NCBI GenBank assembly: GCA_012522475.1
Contig: JAAYKH010000011.1
Coordinates: 53,245-117,244, forward strand
Length of the DNA stretch: 64,000 nucleotides
Origin: Chloroflexota bacterium
GTDB taxonomy: Bacteria > Chloroflexota > Anaerolineae > Anaerolineales > Anaerolineaceae
Direction: 5' to 3'
Shown here: positions 18,996 through 27,742 of the stretch, piece by piece
How positions within the stretch are numbered: the first letter of the stretch is position 1
Layout: the number at the start of each line of letters is the position of its first letter
The notes under the pieces: model-generated
What the model saw: the letters and a program-made list of their open reading frames with translations, nothing else
Told to the model about the DNA's origin: nothing
Database searches by the model: none
Program-made: the position numbers and the translations under genes

Positions 18996-20027
18996 TTAAA
19001 ATAATTTCTGTTGCGAATCCTGGCGGTTGGCTTCAAACCCAAGGTGTTCATAGGCACTGCGCGTCGCCAGGCGTCCTTGGGAGGTACGCTCAAGGTAGCC
19101 CAATTGCAATAAATAGGGTTCTACCACGTCCATGATCGTATCCGGTTCTTCACTTATCGAGGCAGCGATCGTGTTTAAACCCACCGGCCCTCCATCATAT
19201 TTTTCAATCAAACACAACAGCACCCGGCGGTCCAATTCATCCAGGCCAAGCTTATCGATATTCAATAAATCCAAAGCAGCCTTTGAAACCTGCCCGGTGA
19301 TTTTCCCATCCGCTCGAACCTGAGCATAATCCCGAACCCGGCGCAACATGCGCAAGACCACGCGTGGCGTGCCCCGTGCCCGCCTGGCAATTTCCAACAC
19401 CCCCTGGTCATCATAATCCACCTGGAGCAAACTGGCGCCGCGTCGGGAGATATCAACCAAGGCGTCTACATCATAATAATCCAATCGATAGGTCGCACCA
19501 AACCTGGCCCGCAAAGGCGATGTGATCAAAGCCAACCGGGTGGTAGCCCCCACCACGGTGAAGTGCGGCAATTTCAAGCGGATAGACCGTGCCGACGGAC
19601 CTTTGCCGATCACAATATCCAGTGAAAAATCTTCCATCGCTGGGTAAAGCACTTCTTCCACGATCCTGCCCAACCGGTGAATCTCATCAATGAACAAAAT
19701 ATCGCCCTGGCGCATGTTTGTCAGAATAGCCGCCAGGTCACCCGCGCGTTCAATGGCTGGCCCGGAGGTCACCTTGATATTGACGCCCATTTCATTCGCC
19801 AGGATGTGGGCCAGGGTCGTCTTTCCCAGCCCGGGCGGGCCATAAAAAAGCACATGATCCAGCGCTTCCGATCTCAGTTTAGCTGCCTCAATCAGAATAA
19901 GTAAATTATCTTTAATCTGCGCCTGACCGATCAACTCGGTCAGGTTGGTCGGACGCAGTGCCCGGTCAAATTGATCCTCTGGTTGTATGTCGCCATCGGT
20001 GATTCGATTCGTTGCAGTTGACATCAT
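18996..20027 (-). CDS. ruvB: Holliday junction helicase RuvB
   Basis: The 343-residue product has the RuvB signatures [11 protein letters not shown], Walker [13 protein letters not shown], Walker [16 protein letters not shown] and the C-terminal winged helix with [14 protein letters not shown]. RuvB is the hexameric motor that drives branch migration with RuvA. ruvA and ruvC are not in this window. A TATAAT on the minus strand (20035-20040) ends seven bases before the first ATG (20027), so the message is probably leaderless; a second in-frame ATG follows at 20024. Confidence 0.95.
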   Translation of the reverse strand: MMSTATNRITDGDIQPEDQFDRALRPTNLTELIGQAQIKDNLLILIEAAKLRSEALDHVLFYGPPGLGKTTLAHILANEMGVNIKVTSGPAIERAGDLAAILTNMRQGDILFIDEIHRLGRIVEEVLYPAMEDFSLDIVIGKGPSARSIRLKLPHFTVVGATTRLALITSPLRARFGATYRLDYYDVDALVDISRRGASLLQVDYDDQGVLEIARRARGTPRVVLRMLRRVRDYAQVRADGKITGQVSKAALDLLNIDKLGLDELDRRVLLCLIEKYDGGPVGLNTIAASISEEPDTIMDVVEPYLLQLGYLERTSQGRLATRSAYEHLGFEANRQDSQQKLF

Positions 20028-20034
20028 AGAAACG

Positions 20035-20040
20035 ATTATA
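20035..20040 (-). promoter_or_regulatory. -10 element, leaderless promoter of ruvB-queA
   Basis: TATAAT on the minus strand is separated from the ruvB ATG (20027) by seven bases, leaving no room for a Shine-Dalgarno site. Confidence 0.55.
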
Positions 20041-20178
20041 CCCGATCATCCAGTCTCTCCACCTATCAGCATGGTCACTATTATATACGGTGGTTGCCTG
20101 TAAGTATCACTTGGGGGCAATTAGAAAAGCATAAAAATGGTATTATCATAGACATTACAAGCTGCCAAAGGAGAATCC

Positions 20179-20706
20179 ATGCCAAGACAACCCATCAATA
20201 TTGAAAAGCTGTGCTTACAACCCCATTATTCGTTTCATCATAAGTCGGCGGTATTAACCTCGGGCGATTACCTGAAAAAAGACTTCAACAGTATGACCAT
20301 TGGATGGGGCGCCATTGGCACAATGTGGAGCCTGCCCTTTGCTTTTGTTGCGGTCAGGCATTCCCGCTACACCTATCAATTTATGGAGAAATACGATACG
20401 TTCACCGTAGCGTTTTTTCCAGAACAATACCACGATGCGCTCCAAATTTTAGGGACACGCTCCGGACGGGATGGCGATAAAATTGCCGCATCAGGCCTGA
20501 ATCCTGAAACATCAACCCAAATTCTTGCACCCTCCTTTGTGGAAGCAGAACTGGTGCTCGAATGCCGGAAAATGTATGCGAATGATTTGAACCCGGCAAA
20601 TTTTATATACGAATCAATTGAAGAACGCTATCCCGATAAGGATTACCACTGCATTTATTATGGTGATATCGTTGCTGTAACCGGGGTTAAAAAATATCAG
20701 GCTTAA
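20179..20706 (+). CDS. Flavin reductase-like FMN-binding split-barrel protein
   Basis: The 175-residue product resembles flavin reductase domain proteins: VLTSGDYLKKDFNSMTIGWGAIGTMWSLPFAFVAVRHSRYTY follows the usual order of the fold, where FMN binds the N-terminal half of the barrel and the following Arg-Tyr segment. Members often donate electrons or act as small flavoproteins in anaerobes. AAGGAGA lies 8 bases before the ATG. The gene stands alone between two minus-strand clusters. The specific electron acceptor is unknown. Confidence 0.75.
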   Translation: MPRQPINIEKLCLQPHYSFHHKSAVLTSGDYLKKDFNSMTIGWGAIGTMWSLPFAFVAVRHSRYTYQFMEKYDTFTVAFFPEQYHDALQILGTRSGRDGDKIAASGLNPETSTQILAPSFVEAELVLECRKMYANDLNPANFIYESIEERYPDKDYHCIYYGDIVAVTGVKKYQA

Positions 20707-20761
20707 TTTAACGTCCCCTGATTAATGCCATCCCAACCGGGGGTAGTTGTTGACGCCCTGA

Positions 20762-22600
20762 TCAGCGGGCAAAGAGCTCACGCAGGTTAGAGATGATCAT
20801 ATACAACCCGGTGATTACCACAGCAACCATTAAAATAAACCAGAAAAACTGAACTACGAGCACCCCCAGGCTGATGGTCGCCAGAATAATGGCAATCCAG
20901 CGCACCAGGTCAGCCAGGCGCCGTTTAAAAGCTGCCTCTACCACGATCATCAATAGGGATAAACTGGCCAATCCATACACTAAAAATGGTTTGGCAAATA
21001 GCACCATTAAAACCACCCCGATAATCATCAAACCGATGCTGATTGCGGCCCAAATTTCAGCCAGACCGCTGAAGCGTAAGGCGCTCTTTGCTTGAGGTTG
21101 GTGCGGATGTTTGATATGTGCGCGCAATATATCGATATGGTCTGAGCAATCCTCCAGGGGGAAAGCCTCAAGCGCCTCGAGCTTGGCTTGTTCAATCGTC
21201 AGTCGGCGGCGCTTCCCTGCCAGAACCTGGCGCTCATCGTCCAGAGCCCGAGAAAGCTCCGCCACCTCCATACGAAGATGCGGGCTTTCCCGAATAGCCA
21301 TCAGATCAAAGCCGCGCGCATAATGCACGCGCTGCAGTTGATTAATTTCTTCCTGTAAAGCATGGATACCGTTCTGCAAGTCTGTTTTCCTGCTTGTCAG
21401 CATCGCAGCCTGTTCTACCGGTGGAATCACTTTCTCCAACCCCGCCCAACCCAGCGGGTCAAACCAGGCTGAACGCACCGTACCATCCCGGTTGTAGCGC
21501 GGGCCGGCAGGTGCGTCCTCGCCTGAAAATGGATCCTGGGCATAGTACCCCCACAGGCCGCGAAAATTCATCACCCACATGGGGGGCGGCTCAATCAAAA
21601 CCGGCGGCGCCCACGCTTCCTCACAACCACAACCAATCGAAAGTCCGTCTCCCATGGCATAATCAACAAAGGGGATTGTAAATACCTGCGGTTTATTAGC
21701 ATCTGCAACCTTCTGTGCTCGGTTTTCCTGGAAAATCTTACCAAACACGGCGTCGATGTGACCTTTCAGCCGGGTAAGGGTTTTAAAAAATGGCAGGATC
21801 AGCTCCGTTAGATATTCGCCTTCTGTGAAGTAACTGGCATGTGAACCGCCGCCGACAAATACAACCGGGTGTTCACCAACCTTCTGGAGTTCCGGATCGT
21901 TCCAATGTCTGCGAAGGTCATCACCGGAGAAATTATGGCAGGCATAAGCCACCCAAGCTGCTTGCACCTTACCCTGTACATCTTCATAAGCATAAATATT
22001 GACCATTTCCCAATCCCCTTCATGGTCATTGGCCCCAAAGAAGCCAGAGCGCCAGCTATTGAATGGGTAAAAATACCAGTATTGCAAAATGATCCATCCG
22101 TTTTCTCGGATAACTCGGCCGTAATACTGAAACGACTTATTTTCTGCTAGTATTTTCTTATAAGTCAGCATGGAAGCAGCCGCAGAATCGCCGGGCACCC
22201 GTCCGCGCAGCAGAAGTATCAGCGAAAAAGCGGTGTCGACCAACCTGGCCAGGTAACCCACCCGTGCCAGACGACTTCTGCTGGGCTTGAATTCTTTGGT
22301 CTTAATGGCGTCACGCAACTCATTGAACCGGAGCTCGGCCATTTCGGCTAAATTCATTGGGGAGATGAATTGTAAATAATACACCGTATCACTCCCCTCC
22401 AACTGCATTTGACCCAAGCATTCGAGGTTCAATTCACCTTCTGCAACCAGCTCCTCCGGCGGCAGTTTGGATGATTTTGCCCATAAGCTGGCTTTATTAA
22501 CGTAATCTTCGACGGCAAAGGGATAAAATTGTTCGCCCTGGGTGAATTTTAAAATCGGTTCAAACCGCTTTAAAAGGGCAGTATCATCTCGTTCAGACAA
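20762..22600 (-). CDS. Vps62-like protein with coiled coil and C-terminal membrane helices
   Basis: The 612-residue product has a soluble N-terminal part of about 430 residues. The segment NDHEGDWEMVNIYAYED, followed by VVFVGGGSHASYF, resembles the Vps62 family (DUF946-type), in which the HEGDWE and GSHASYF patches are conserved. A charged coiled-coil stretch (about 435-500) and about four hydrophobic helices (about 525-610) follow. The protein is probably anchored in the membrane with its large domain exposed. Function is unknown. It overlaps the upstream membrane-protein gene by 8 bases, so the two are translationally coupled. Confidence 0.6.
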   Translation of the reverse strand: MSERDDTALLKRFEPILKFTQGEQFYPFAVEDYVNKASLWAKSSKLPPEELVAEGELNLECLGQMQLEGSDTVYYLQFISPMNLAEMAELRFNELRDAIKTKEFKPSRSRLARVGYLARLVDTAFSLILLLRGRVPGDSAAASMLTYKKILAENKSFQYYGRVIRENGWIILQYWYFYPFNSWRSGFFGANDHEGDWEMVNIYAYEDVQGKVQAAWVAYACHNFSGDDLRRHWNDPELQKVGEHPVVFVGGGSHASYFTEGEYLTELILPFFKTLTRLKGHIDAVFGKIFQENRAQKVADANKPQVFTIPFVDYAMGDGLSIGCGCEEAWAPPVLIEPPPMWVMNFRGLWGYYAQDPFSGEDAPAGPRYNRDGTVRSAWFDPLGWAGLEKVIPPVEQAAMLTSRKTDLQNGIHALQEEINQLQRVHYARGFDLMAIRESPHLRMEVAELSRALDDERQVLAGKRRRLTIEQAKLEALEAFPLEDCSDHIDILRAHIKHPHQPQAKSALRFSGLAEIWAAISIGLMIIGVVLMVLFAKPFLVYGLASLSLLMIVVEAAFKRRLADLVRWIAIILATISLGVLVVQFFWFILMVAVVITGLYMIISNLRELFAR

Positions 22601-23090
22601 GTAAACCCTCCTCTAAAGCTTCATCTGCCTGTAAAAACCATTGCCGTACATCGCCATAATTTAAATACATCACCATGATGATGCCCAGCACCAGCAGCCA
22701 GTATGCCTGGGACGGTTGATGCAAAAAATACAGGGCTAAACCGCTGACAAGCGTTCCAATCTGAGCAAGCAAGCCCAAAATCCAGGCGGTTGGTTTCCCA
22801 CGATAAAAAATTAATCCCGCTAAAAACGCAAACACGCCTGCGCTCTCTAAGACTGCAAACAACATGACGTCATAAAACAAAATCTCATCCCGGGCATATT
22901 CCCCGGGCGTTTGTAAAAACAAGGCCAATGCTCCCCGGAATTCCAACCAAAATCGAGGCCATGAGCTAAGGAATGACCAGCGGTTTGTGAGTAAATTTAA
23001 CCCCAAAAAGGTCAGTACCGGGAGTTGTAAAACAAGCAAAACCGTCAAAATAGGAATTAGCCTGGGTCGGTGCTGTTTTTCTTTTGGCAT
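22593..23090 (-). CDS. Small multi-pass membrane protein coupled to the Vps62-like gene
   Basis: The 165-residue product has about four hydrophobic helices (around 10-30, 60-85, 90-110 and 115-140). No family is recognised. The ATG at 23090 is chosen because GAGAGG lies 6-11 bases upstream; earlier in-frame starts lack a site. Its end overlaps the start of the Vps62-like gene by 8 bases, so both proteins are probably made together and may form a complex. Confidence 0.65.
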   Translation of the reverse strand: MPKEKQHRPRLIPILTVLLVLQLPVLTFLGLNLLTNRWSFLSSWPRFWLEFRGALALFLQTPGEYARDEILFYDVMLFAVLESAGVFAFLAGLIFYRGKPTAWILGLLAQIGTLVSGLALYFLHQPSQAYWLLVLGIIMVMYLNYGDVRQWFLQADEALEEGLLV

Positions 23091-23217
23091 GATCATCCTC
23101 TCGCGTTCAAAGCAACGGTTTTGCGCTGTTAACTTGGATAAGGTTGATTTTAGTGAATAATTGATACATATGCAAGCTAAGATGGCGGTCGACAACAAAT
23201 TCCGCAAATGAACGCGG

Positions 23218-23223
23218 TATAAT
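23218..23223 (+). promoter_or_regulatory. -10 element of mutase subunit gene
   Basis: TATAAT lies 31 bases upstream of the start at 23255; GCGGAGAA is the ribosome-binding region. Confidence 0.45.
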
Positions 23224-23254
23224 CAGCATCACACAGAACCATGCGGAGAAAACC

Positions 23255-23662
23255 ATGACGGAAAAGAGAATTCGAGTTCTAATCGCTAAACCTGGTCTGG
23301 ACGGACATGATCGTGGAGCGAAGGTTATCGCACGAGCGTTAATGGATGCCGGCATGGAGGTGATTTACACCGGCCTAAGGCAAACGCCCGAGATGATCGC
23401 TGAAGCAGCTCTCCAGGAAGATGTCGACGTGGTCGGCCTGTCCATCCTCTCTGGTGCCCACAATGCCCTCGTACCTGCTATAATCGAGAAATTACACTCA
23501 AGTGGTTTGACCAATATCAAGGTTTTTGTTGGTGGCATTATACCGGAACCAGATATCGCCGGGTTGCTGGACTTAGGTGTAAAGGCTGTTTATGGCCCTG
23601 GCACCGATACCCAGACCATTATTGCGGATATCCAACACGCCATGCAACGTTCGAGCAGGTGA
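23255..23662 (+). CDS. Cobalamin-binding C-terminal subunit of methylmalonyl-CoA mutase
   Basis: The 135-residue product is a stand-alone B12-binding domain. It has the DxHxxG motif (LDGHDRGAK, His as lower axial ligand), LSILSGAH and the GGIIPEPD loop, in the order seen in split methylmalonyl-CoA mutases and related acyl-CoA mutases. It would pair with a separate catalytic large subunit, which is not in the window. It overlaps the MeaB gene by four bases (GTGA), which supports a role in an adenosylcobalamin-dependent mutase. Whether the substrate is methylmalonyl-CoA or another acyl-CoA is not determinable. Confidence 0.88.
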   Translation: MTEKRIRVLIAKPGLDGHDRGAKVIARALMDAGMEVIYTGLRQTPEMIAEAALQEDVDVVGLSILSGAHNALVPAIIEKLHSSGLTNIKVFVGGIIPEPDIAGLLDLGVKAVYGPGTDTQTIIADIQHAMQRSSR

Positions 23663-24684
23663 CAATGCCCCAAATTGATCCGATTGCCATTCGCCAAGGT
23701 GACCGCCTGGCACTTTCACGGGCGCTGACCATGATCGAAAACAATGCGCCTGAAAGCCGTGCTTTGCAATCAGCCCTGTTTCCGTTTACTGGTCATGCCC
23801 ACCTCATTGGTGTCACCGGTGCCCCCGGTGCTGGGAAAAGCACCCTGGTTAATCAGCTGGCGATGGGTCTGCGGCAGGGAAAAGAAGGGCAACCTGCTCC
23901 AAAAGTCGCGATTATAGCCGTTGATCCCACCAGCCCATTTACAGGCGGCGCCCTGCTCGGCGATCGCATCCGTATGGGTGGCTTAGCCGGCGACAAGGGC
24001 ATTTTTATCCGCTCAATGGCATCTCGGGGTGTCCTGGGTGGCCTGGCCAGCCATACTGCAGCCTTCGTCACCATTTTGGATAGCGCTGGCTTCGACCTGA
24101 TCATCATCGAAACCATTGGCGCTGGTCAGGCAGAAGTCGGTATCGCCAGCCTGGCCCACACGGTTGTCGTCGTGGAAGCCCCAGGCATGGGCGATGATAT
24201 CCAGGCCATCAAAGCGGGCATCCTTGAAATTGCCGATATCATCGTCGTCAACAAAGCCGATCGACTTGGAGCCGAAAACACAATCCGTGCCTTGCGAGTT
24301 ATGCTTGAAATGGCTCAGGGAAAGTCTGGCGCCTTCGATATCAAAGGCAAACACGGCCTGGATGCCCTCTTGCCGACCATTAAAGAAAAACAAAAACCTC
24401 AACCGGGTTGGATCCCGCCGATTCACACTACAATCGCCACTGAGGGACAGGGGATTGCCCCCCTGATTGAGGATATCCTTCGCCATGGTGAACACCTCGC
24501 ACACACCGGGGAATGGCAACAAAAAGAAGCCGCACGCTTACGACGTGATATACAAGCCCTGATCAGAAACACCCTGTTAGACCAATGGTGGCAAAAGCAG
24601 GACGAAAACCAGTTTGAAGAGATTCTGGCCGATGTTCTTCAAAGAAAATACAGCCCTCTTGAGGCTGTGGAAAGATTGCTTTAA
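23659..24684 (+). CDS. meaB: Mutase-associated GTPase MeaB/ArgK
   Basis: The 341-residue product is a G3E-family GTPase with P-loop [44 protein letters not shown] (switch region) and VVNKADR (base recognition). MeaB protects and reloads adenosylcobalamin mutases. The frame begins with GTG at 23659, overlapping the mutase subunit; an ATG at 23665 is an alternative. The tight coupling to the B12-binding subunit fits the known partnership. The gene is followed by aspS after 73 bases. Confidence 0.92.
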   Translation: MTMPQIDPIAIRQGDRLALSRALTMIENNAPESRALQSALFPFTGHAHLIGVTGAPGAGKSTLVNQLAMGLRQGKEGQPAPKVAIIAVDPTSPFTGGALLGDRIRMGGLAGDKGIFIRSMASRGVLGGLASHTAAFVTILDSAGFDLIIIETIGAGQAEVGIASLAHTVVVVEAPGMGDDIQAIKAGILEIADIIVVNKADRLGAENTIRALRVMLEMAQGKSGAFDIKGKHGLDALLPTIKEKQKPQPGWIPPIHTTIATEGQGIAPLIEDILRHGEHLAHTGEWQQKEAARLRRDIQALIRNTLLDQWWQKQDENQFEEILADVLQRKYSPLEAVERLL

Positions 24685-24757
24685 AATAACGGTCGGCTTT
24701 GTTCGATCAACAAAGACATGACGAAATTATTGGTGATGGACTGGAGAAAATAAATTA

Positions 24758-26077
24758 ATGAAACGCACCCTTATCAAAGATTTAAATCAACACATTGGCG
24801 AGCAGGTCACCATTCAGGGTTGGCTGCATACGCTGCGCGATCAAAAGAATATGCAGTTTTTAATTATGCGCGACCGCACCGGGCTGGTACAGGTTGCCCA
24901 CTATAAAAAGGGAGACCTCGACCTGGCGGAAACCATCTCAGGGCTGGGAACAGAATCTGCTTTGCGCCTCACCGGGAAGGTGATCGAAAATGAGATCGTT
25001 AAATTAGGCGGACTCGAGATCCAGCTTGAAGACCTCCTGATTGAAAACGCAGCAGAGATCCCATTGCCATTTGAGCCCTTTGGTGAATACTTGCCCGAAC
25101 AGGACTTTCGCCTCGATTGGCGCTTCCTCGATTTGCGCCGGCAGATCAACCAGTTGATTTTCGAAGTGCAAACCACGGCTGTGCAGGCGATGCGGGAATT
25201 TTGGCTGCAGAAAGGTTTTATCGAAATCCACTCGCCGAAGATCATGGGAACCCCCAGTGAGAGCGGCGCAGAACTGTTCAGCCTGCCCTATTTTGACACC
25301 ACAGCTTATTTAGCCCAGTCCCCCCAGTTTTACAAACAAATGGCAATGGCCGCTGGATTTGAGCGCGTGTTCGAATTCGGTCCGGTCTTTCGGGCCGACC
25401 CCTCCTTCACGTCACGCCATATGACCGAGTTCACCGGTGTCGATATGGAAATTTCCTGGATTGATTCCCACGAAGATGTGATGGCAACCATGGAACGCTG
25501 GTTGGCCTATACCACCCAAAGTGTGATTGAAAAGCACGATGAAGCCATCGCAGCCACGCTGGGGCATCATCTGGAGGTTCCGGCGGTGCCTTTCCCACGC
25601 ATCACAATGGCAGAAGCACACCAACTTCTAAATGAAATCGGTTACAAGCTGCCCTTTGAAAAGAAATTTGACCTTGACCCCGGCGCCGAGCGAGCTTTGG
25701 GCGCACATTTCAAAGAAACCCAAGGGCACGATTATGTCTATGTCACAGACTGGCCCTTTGAGGCTCGGCCTTTCTACCACATGCTGCACCCTAATGCACC
25801 AGGCCTGACACGCAGTTTTGACCTGCTCGGTAAAGGGCTGGAGATTGCCACCGGCGCACAGCGGGAGCATCGCTACGAGGTGCTCAAAGCGCAAGCCCTT
25901 GAAAAAGGTCTTTCGTTGGAGGTGATCCAAGGCTATCTGAATTACTTCCGCTATGGTACACCACCGCATGGCGGCTTTGGATTTGGACTCAGCCGGTTCA
26001 TGATGGTTTTACTGGACCTGCCCAATATCCGAGAAGCTGTGTATATCTTCCGTGGACCAACCCGGTTAACACCATAA
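24758..26077 (+). CDS. aspS: Aspartyl-tRNA synthetase, archaeal type
   Basis: The 439-residue product is a class IIb synthetase: an OB-fold anticodon domain (about 15-105), motif 2 (FRADPSFTSRHMTEFTGVD) and motif 3 (GGFGFGLSRFMMVLLDL). Length near 440 and absence of the bacterial GAD insertion identify the short archaeal-type AspRS. Such enzymes are often non-discriminating and charge tRNA-Asn with Asp for later amidation by GatCAB. That specificity is not proven by sequence alone. The gene is preceded by a Shine-Dalgarno-like TGGAG about 15 bases upstream. Confidence 0.9.
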   Translation: MKRTLIKDLNQHIGEQVTIQGWLHTLRDQKNMQFLIMRDRTGLVQVAHYKKGDLDLAETISGLGTESALRLTGKVIENEIVKLGGLEIQLEDLLIENAAEIPLPFEPFGEYLPEQDFRLDWRFLDLRRQINQLIFEVQTTAVQAMREFWLQKGFIEIHSPKIMGTPSESGAELFSLPYFDTTAYLAQSPQFYKQMAMAAGFERVFEFGPVFRADPSFTSRHMTEFTGVDMEISWIDSHEDVMATMERWLAYTTQSVIEKHDEAIAATLGHHLEVPAVPFPRITMAEAHQLLNEIGYKLPFEKKFDLDPGAERALGAHFKETQGHDYVYVTDWPFEARPFYHMLHPNAPGLTRSFDLLGKGLEIATGAQREHRYEVLKAQALEKGLSLEVIQGYLNYFRYGTPPHGGFGFGLSRFMMVLLDLPNIREAVYIFRGPTRLTP

Positions 26078-26098
26078 AAGAAGAAAGGGAAAGACGCC

Positions 26099-26671
26099 AT
26101 GCCACACCTGTTTGGGAAGAGAATTCGCCTTCGGGCCGCTGAAAGAACCGATATCGATATTTTTTGTCGCTGGATCAATGACCCGGAGGTCACAGAAAAC
26201 CTAGCGTTGGTATTCCCAATGTCACTGGCCCAAGAGGAACACTGGTATGAAGATATGCTCAAAAAACCACCCAGCCATCATGTGCTGGTCATCGATATAC
26301 AGGCAGAAAACCAGTCTGACACCTGGCAAGCTATCGGCAACTGCGGGTTTTTCAATGTCGATTGGCGCAACCGATCCGCAGAAATCGGCATCATGATTGG
26401 CGAAAAACAACATTGGAATAAAGGATATGGGACCGAAGCCATGCATGTTCTCATCAAACACGGGTTTGAAACCCTTAACCTGCACCGCGTCTGGCTACAG
26501 GTTTACTCAAAAAACCCGCGTGGCATTCGCTCCTACGAGAAAGCCGGCCTCACCCGTGAGGGCCTCTTTCGCCAGGCGCATTACCAGCACGGCAAATATT
26601 ACGATGTCCACATCATGAGCATTCTCAGGGATGAATGGCACTTGTCAGATGCATCGGATGACCAACATTAG
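26099..26671 (+). CDS. GNAT acetyltransferase, RimJ/RimL-like
   Basis: The 190-residue product has the RimJ/RimL order: IRLRAAERTDIDIFCRWIND at the start, EIGIMIGEKQHWNKGYGTEA with the acetyl-CoA pyrophosphate loop, and NLHRVWLQVYSKNPRGIRSYEKAGL. It transfers acetyl groups to an amine, perhaps a protein N-terminus or a small molecule. It lies 21 bases after aspS and 18 before prs, so it probably shares their transcript. The acceptor is unknown. Confidence 0.85.
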   Translation: MPHLFGKRIRLRAAERTDIDIFCRWINDPEVTENLALVFPMSLAQEEHWYEDMLKKPPSHHVLVIDIQAENQSDTWQAIGNCGFFNVDWRNRSAEIGIMIGEKQHWNKGYGTEAMHVLIKHGFETLNLHRVWLQVYSKNPRGIRSYEKAGLTREGLFRQAHYQHGKYYDVHIMSILRDEWHLSDASDDQH

Positions 26672-26689
26672 GAGGCAGAATTAATAGTT

Positions 26690-27679
26690 ATGACCAAACC
26701 ACACATGCAACATGATCTATTGTTTGGAAATATCAAATTGTTTGCAGGCACAGCCGCTCCCGATCTCTCGCAGGAAATCTCCAACTACCTTGGCATTCCG
26801 CTTTGCGGTCGCGATATTATCCAGTACCCCAACGAGAATATCTTTGTTAAACTCCACAGCTCCGTCAGAGGTCAGGATTGCTACGTGATCCAACCCACAG
26901 GTTCACCCGTCCATGAAAACCTGATGGAACTGCTCATCCTTATTCAAACCCTCAAGTTGGATTCAGCGGGCCGAATCACCGCCGTGGTTCCCTACCTGTG
27001 TTATGGGCGCTCGGATAAAAAGGATAAACCCCGTGTGCCCATCACCGCCCGTCTGGTGGCCGACTTGATCCAAATTGCCGGAGCAGACCGTTACATGACC
27101 TTCGATTTGCATGCCGGTCAGATTCAGGGATTCTTCTCTATTCCCGGTGATGTTTTACGCGGCTTTCATATTCTTAAAGACTATTTACTGAAAATCGGCC
27201 CTGGCCTGCACAATCCAGTTGTTGTCACTGCCGATCTTGGCTTTGCAAAAAAGGCCCGCCCCTATGCTGAATTACTGCATACCGGCCTGGCTTTCATCGA
27301 AAAATTACGCACCCAGGATATGAACAACCCGATTTCAATGACAATCATCGGCGATGTTAAAGATCGGGATGTTATCCTGGTCGATGATGAAATCAATACC
27401 GGCGGGTCCATGGTGCACGCTGCTGAGATTCTCAAACAGCATCATGTTCGCAATATCTACATGGTCTTCATTCATCCGGTTTTTTCAAAAGATGCCCCCC
27501 AACGCTTGGCGAACTTACCGGTAGAGCAGTTCATCACCCTGAATTCCGTCCCTATTTCTCGAGAAGTACAAGAATTATTTGGCGATCGCCTGGTCGTTCT
27601 TTCCGTCGCACCGCTGCTCGGAGAGGTAATGATCCGGGCCAACCAGGGGAAAAGCGTGGGCGAAATGTTCAACGAATAA
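26690..27679 (+). CDS. prs: Ribose-phosphate pyrophosphokinase
   Basis: The 329-residue product has RKDKPRVPITARLVA-type sequence (here DKKDKPRVPITARLVADL), DLHAGQIQGFF, VVVTADLGFAKKARPYAE and the PRPP-binding loop VDDEINTGGS. The usual VDDMIDTGG is slightly altered. The enzyme makes PRPP from ribose-5-phosphate and ATP for nucleotide, His and Trp synthesis. A GGAGG lies 15 bases before the ATG, rather far. The neighbours aspS and GNAT are on the same strand and close. Confidence 0.9.
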   Translation: MTKPHMQHDLLFGNIKLFAGTAAPDLSQEISNYLGIPLCGRDIIQYPNENIFVKLHSSVRGQDCYVIQPTGSPVHENLMELLILIQTLKLDSAGRITAVVPYLCYGRSDKKDKPRVPITARLVADLIQIAGADRYMTFDLHAGQIQGFFSIPGDVLRGFHILKDYLLKIGPGLHNPVVVTADLGFAKKARPYAELLHTGLAFIEKLRTQDMNNPISMTIIGDVKDRDVILVDDEINTGGSMVHAAEILKQHHVRNIYMVFIHPVFSKDAPQRLANLPVEQFITLNSVPISREVQELFGDRLVVLSVAPLLGEVMIRANQGKSVGEMFNE

Positions 27680-27742
27680 GCGATTGAATTATTTAATAAA
27701 GCCAGGTCGAAACAGACACCCATGAACTGAAAGGAGAATGAC

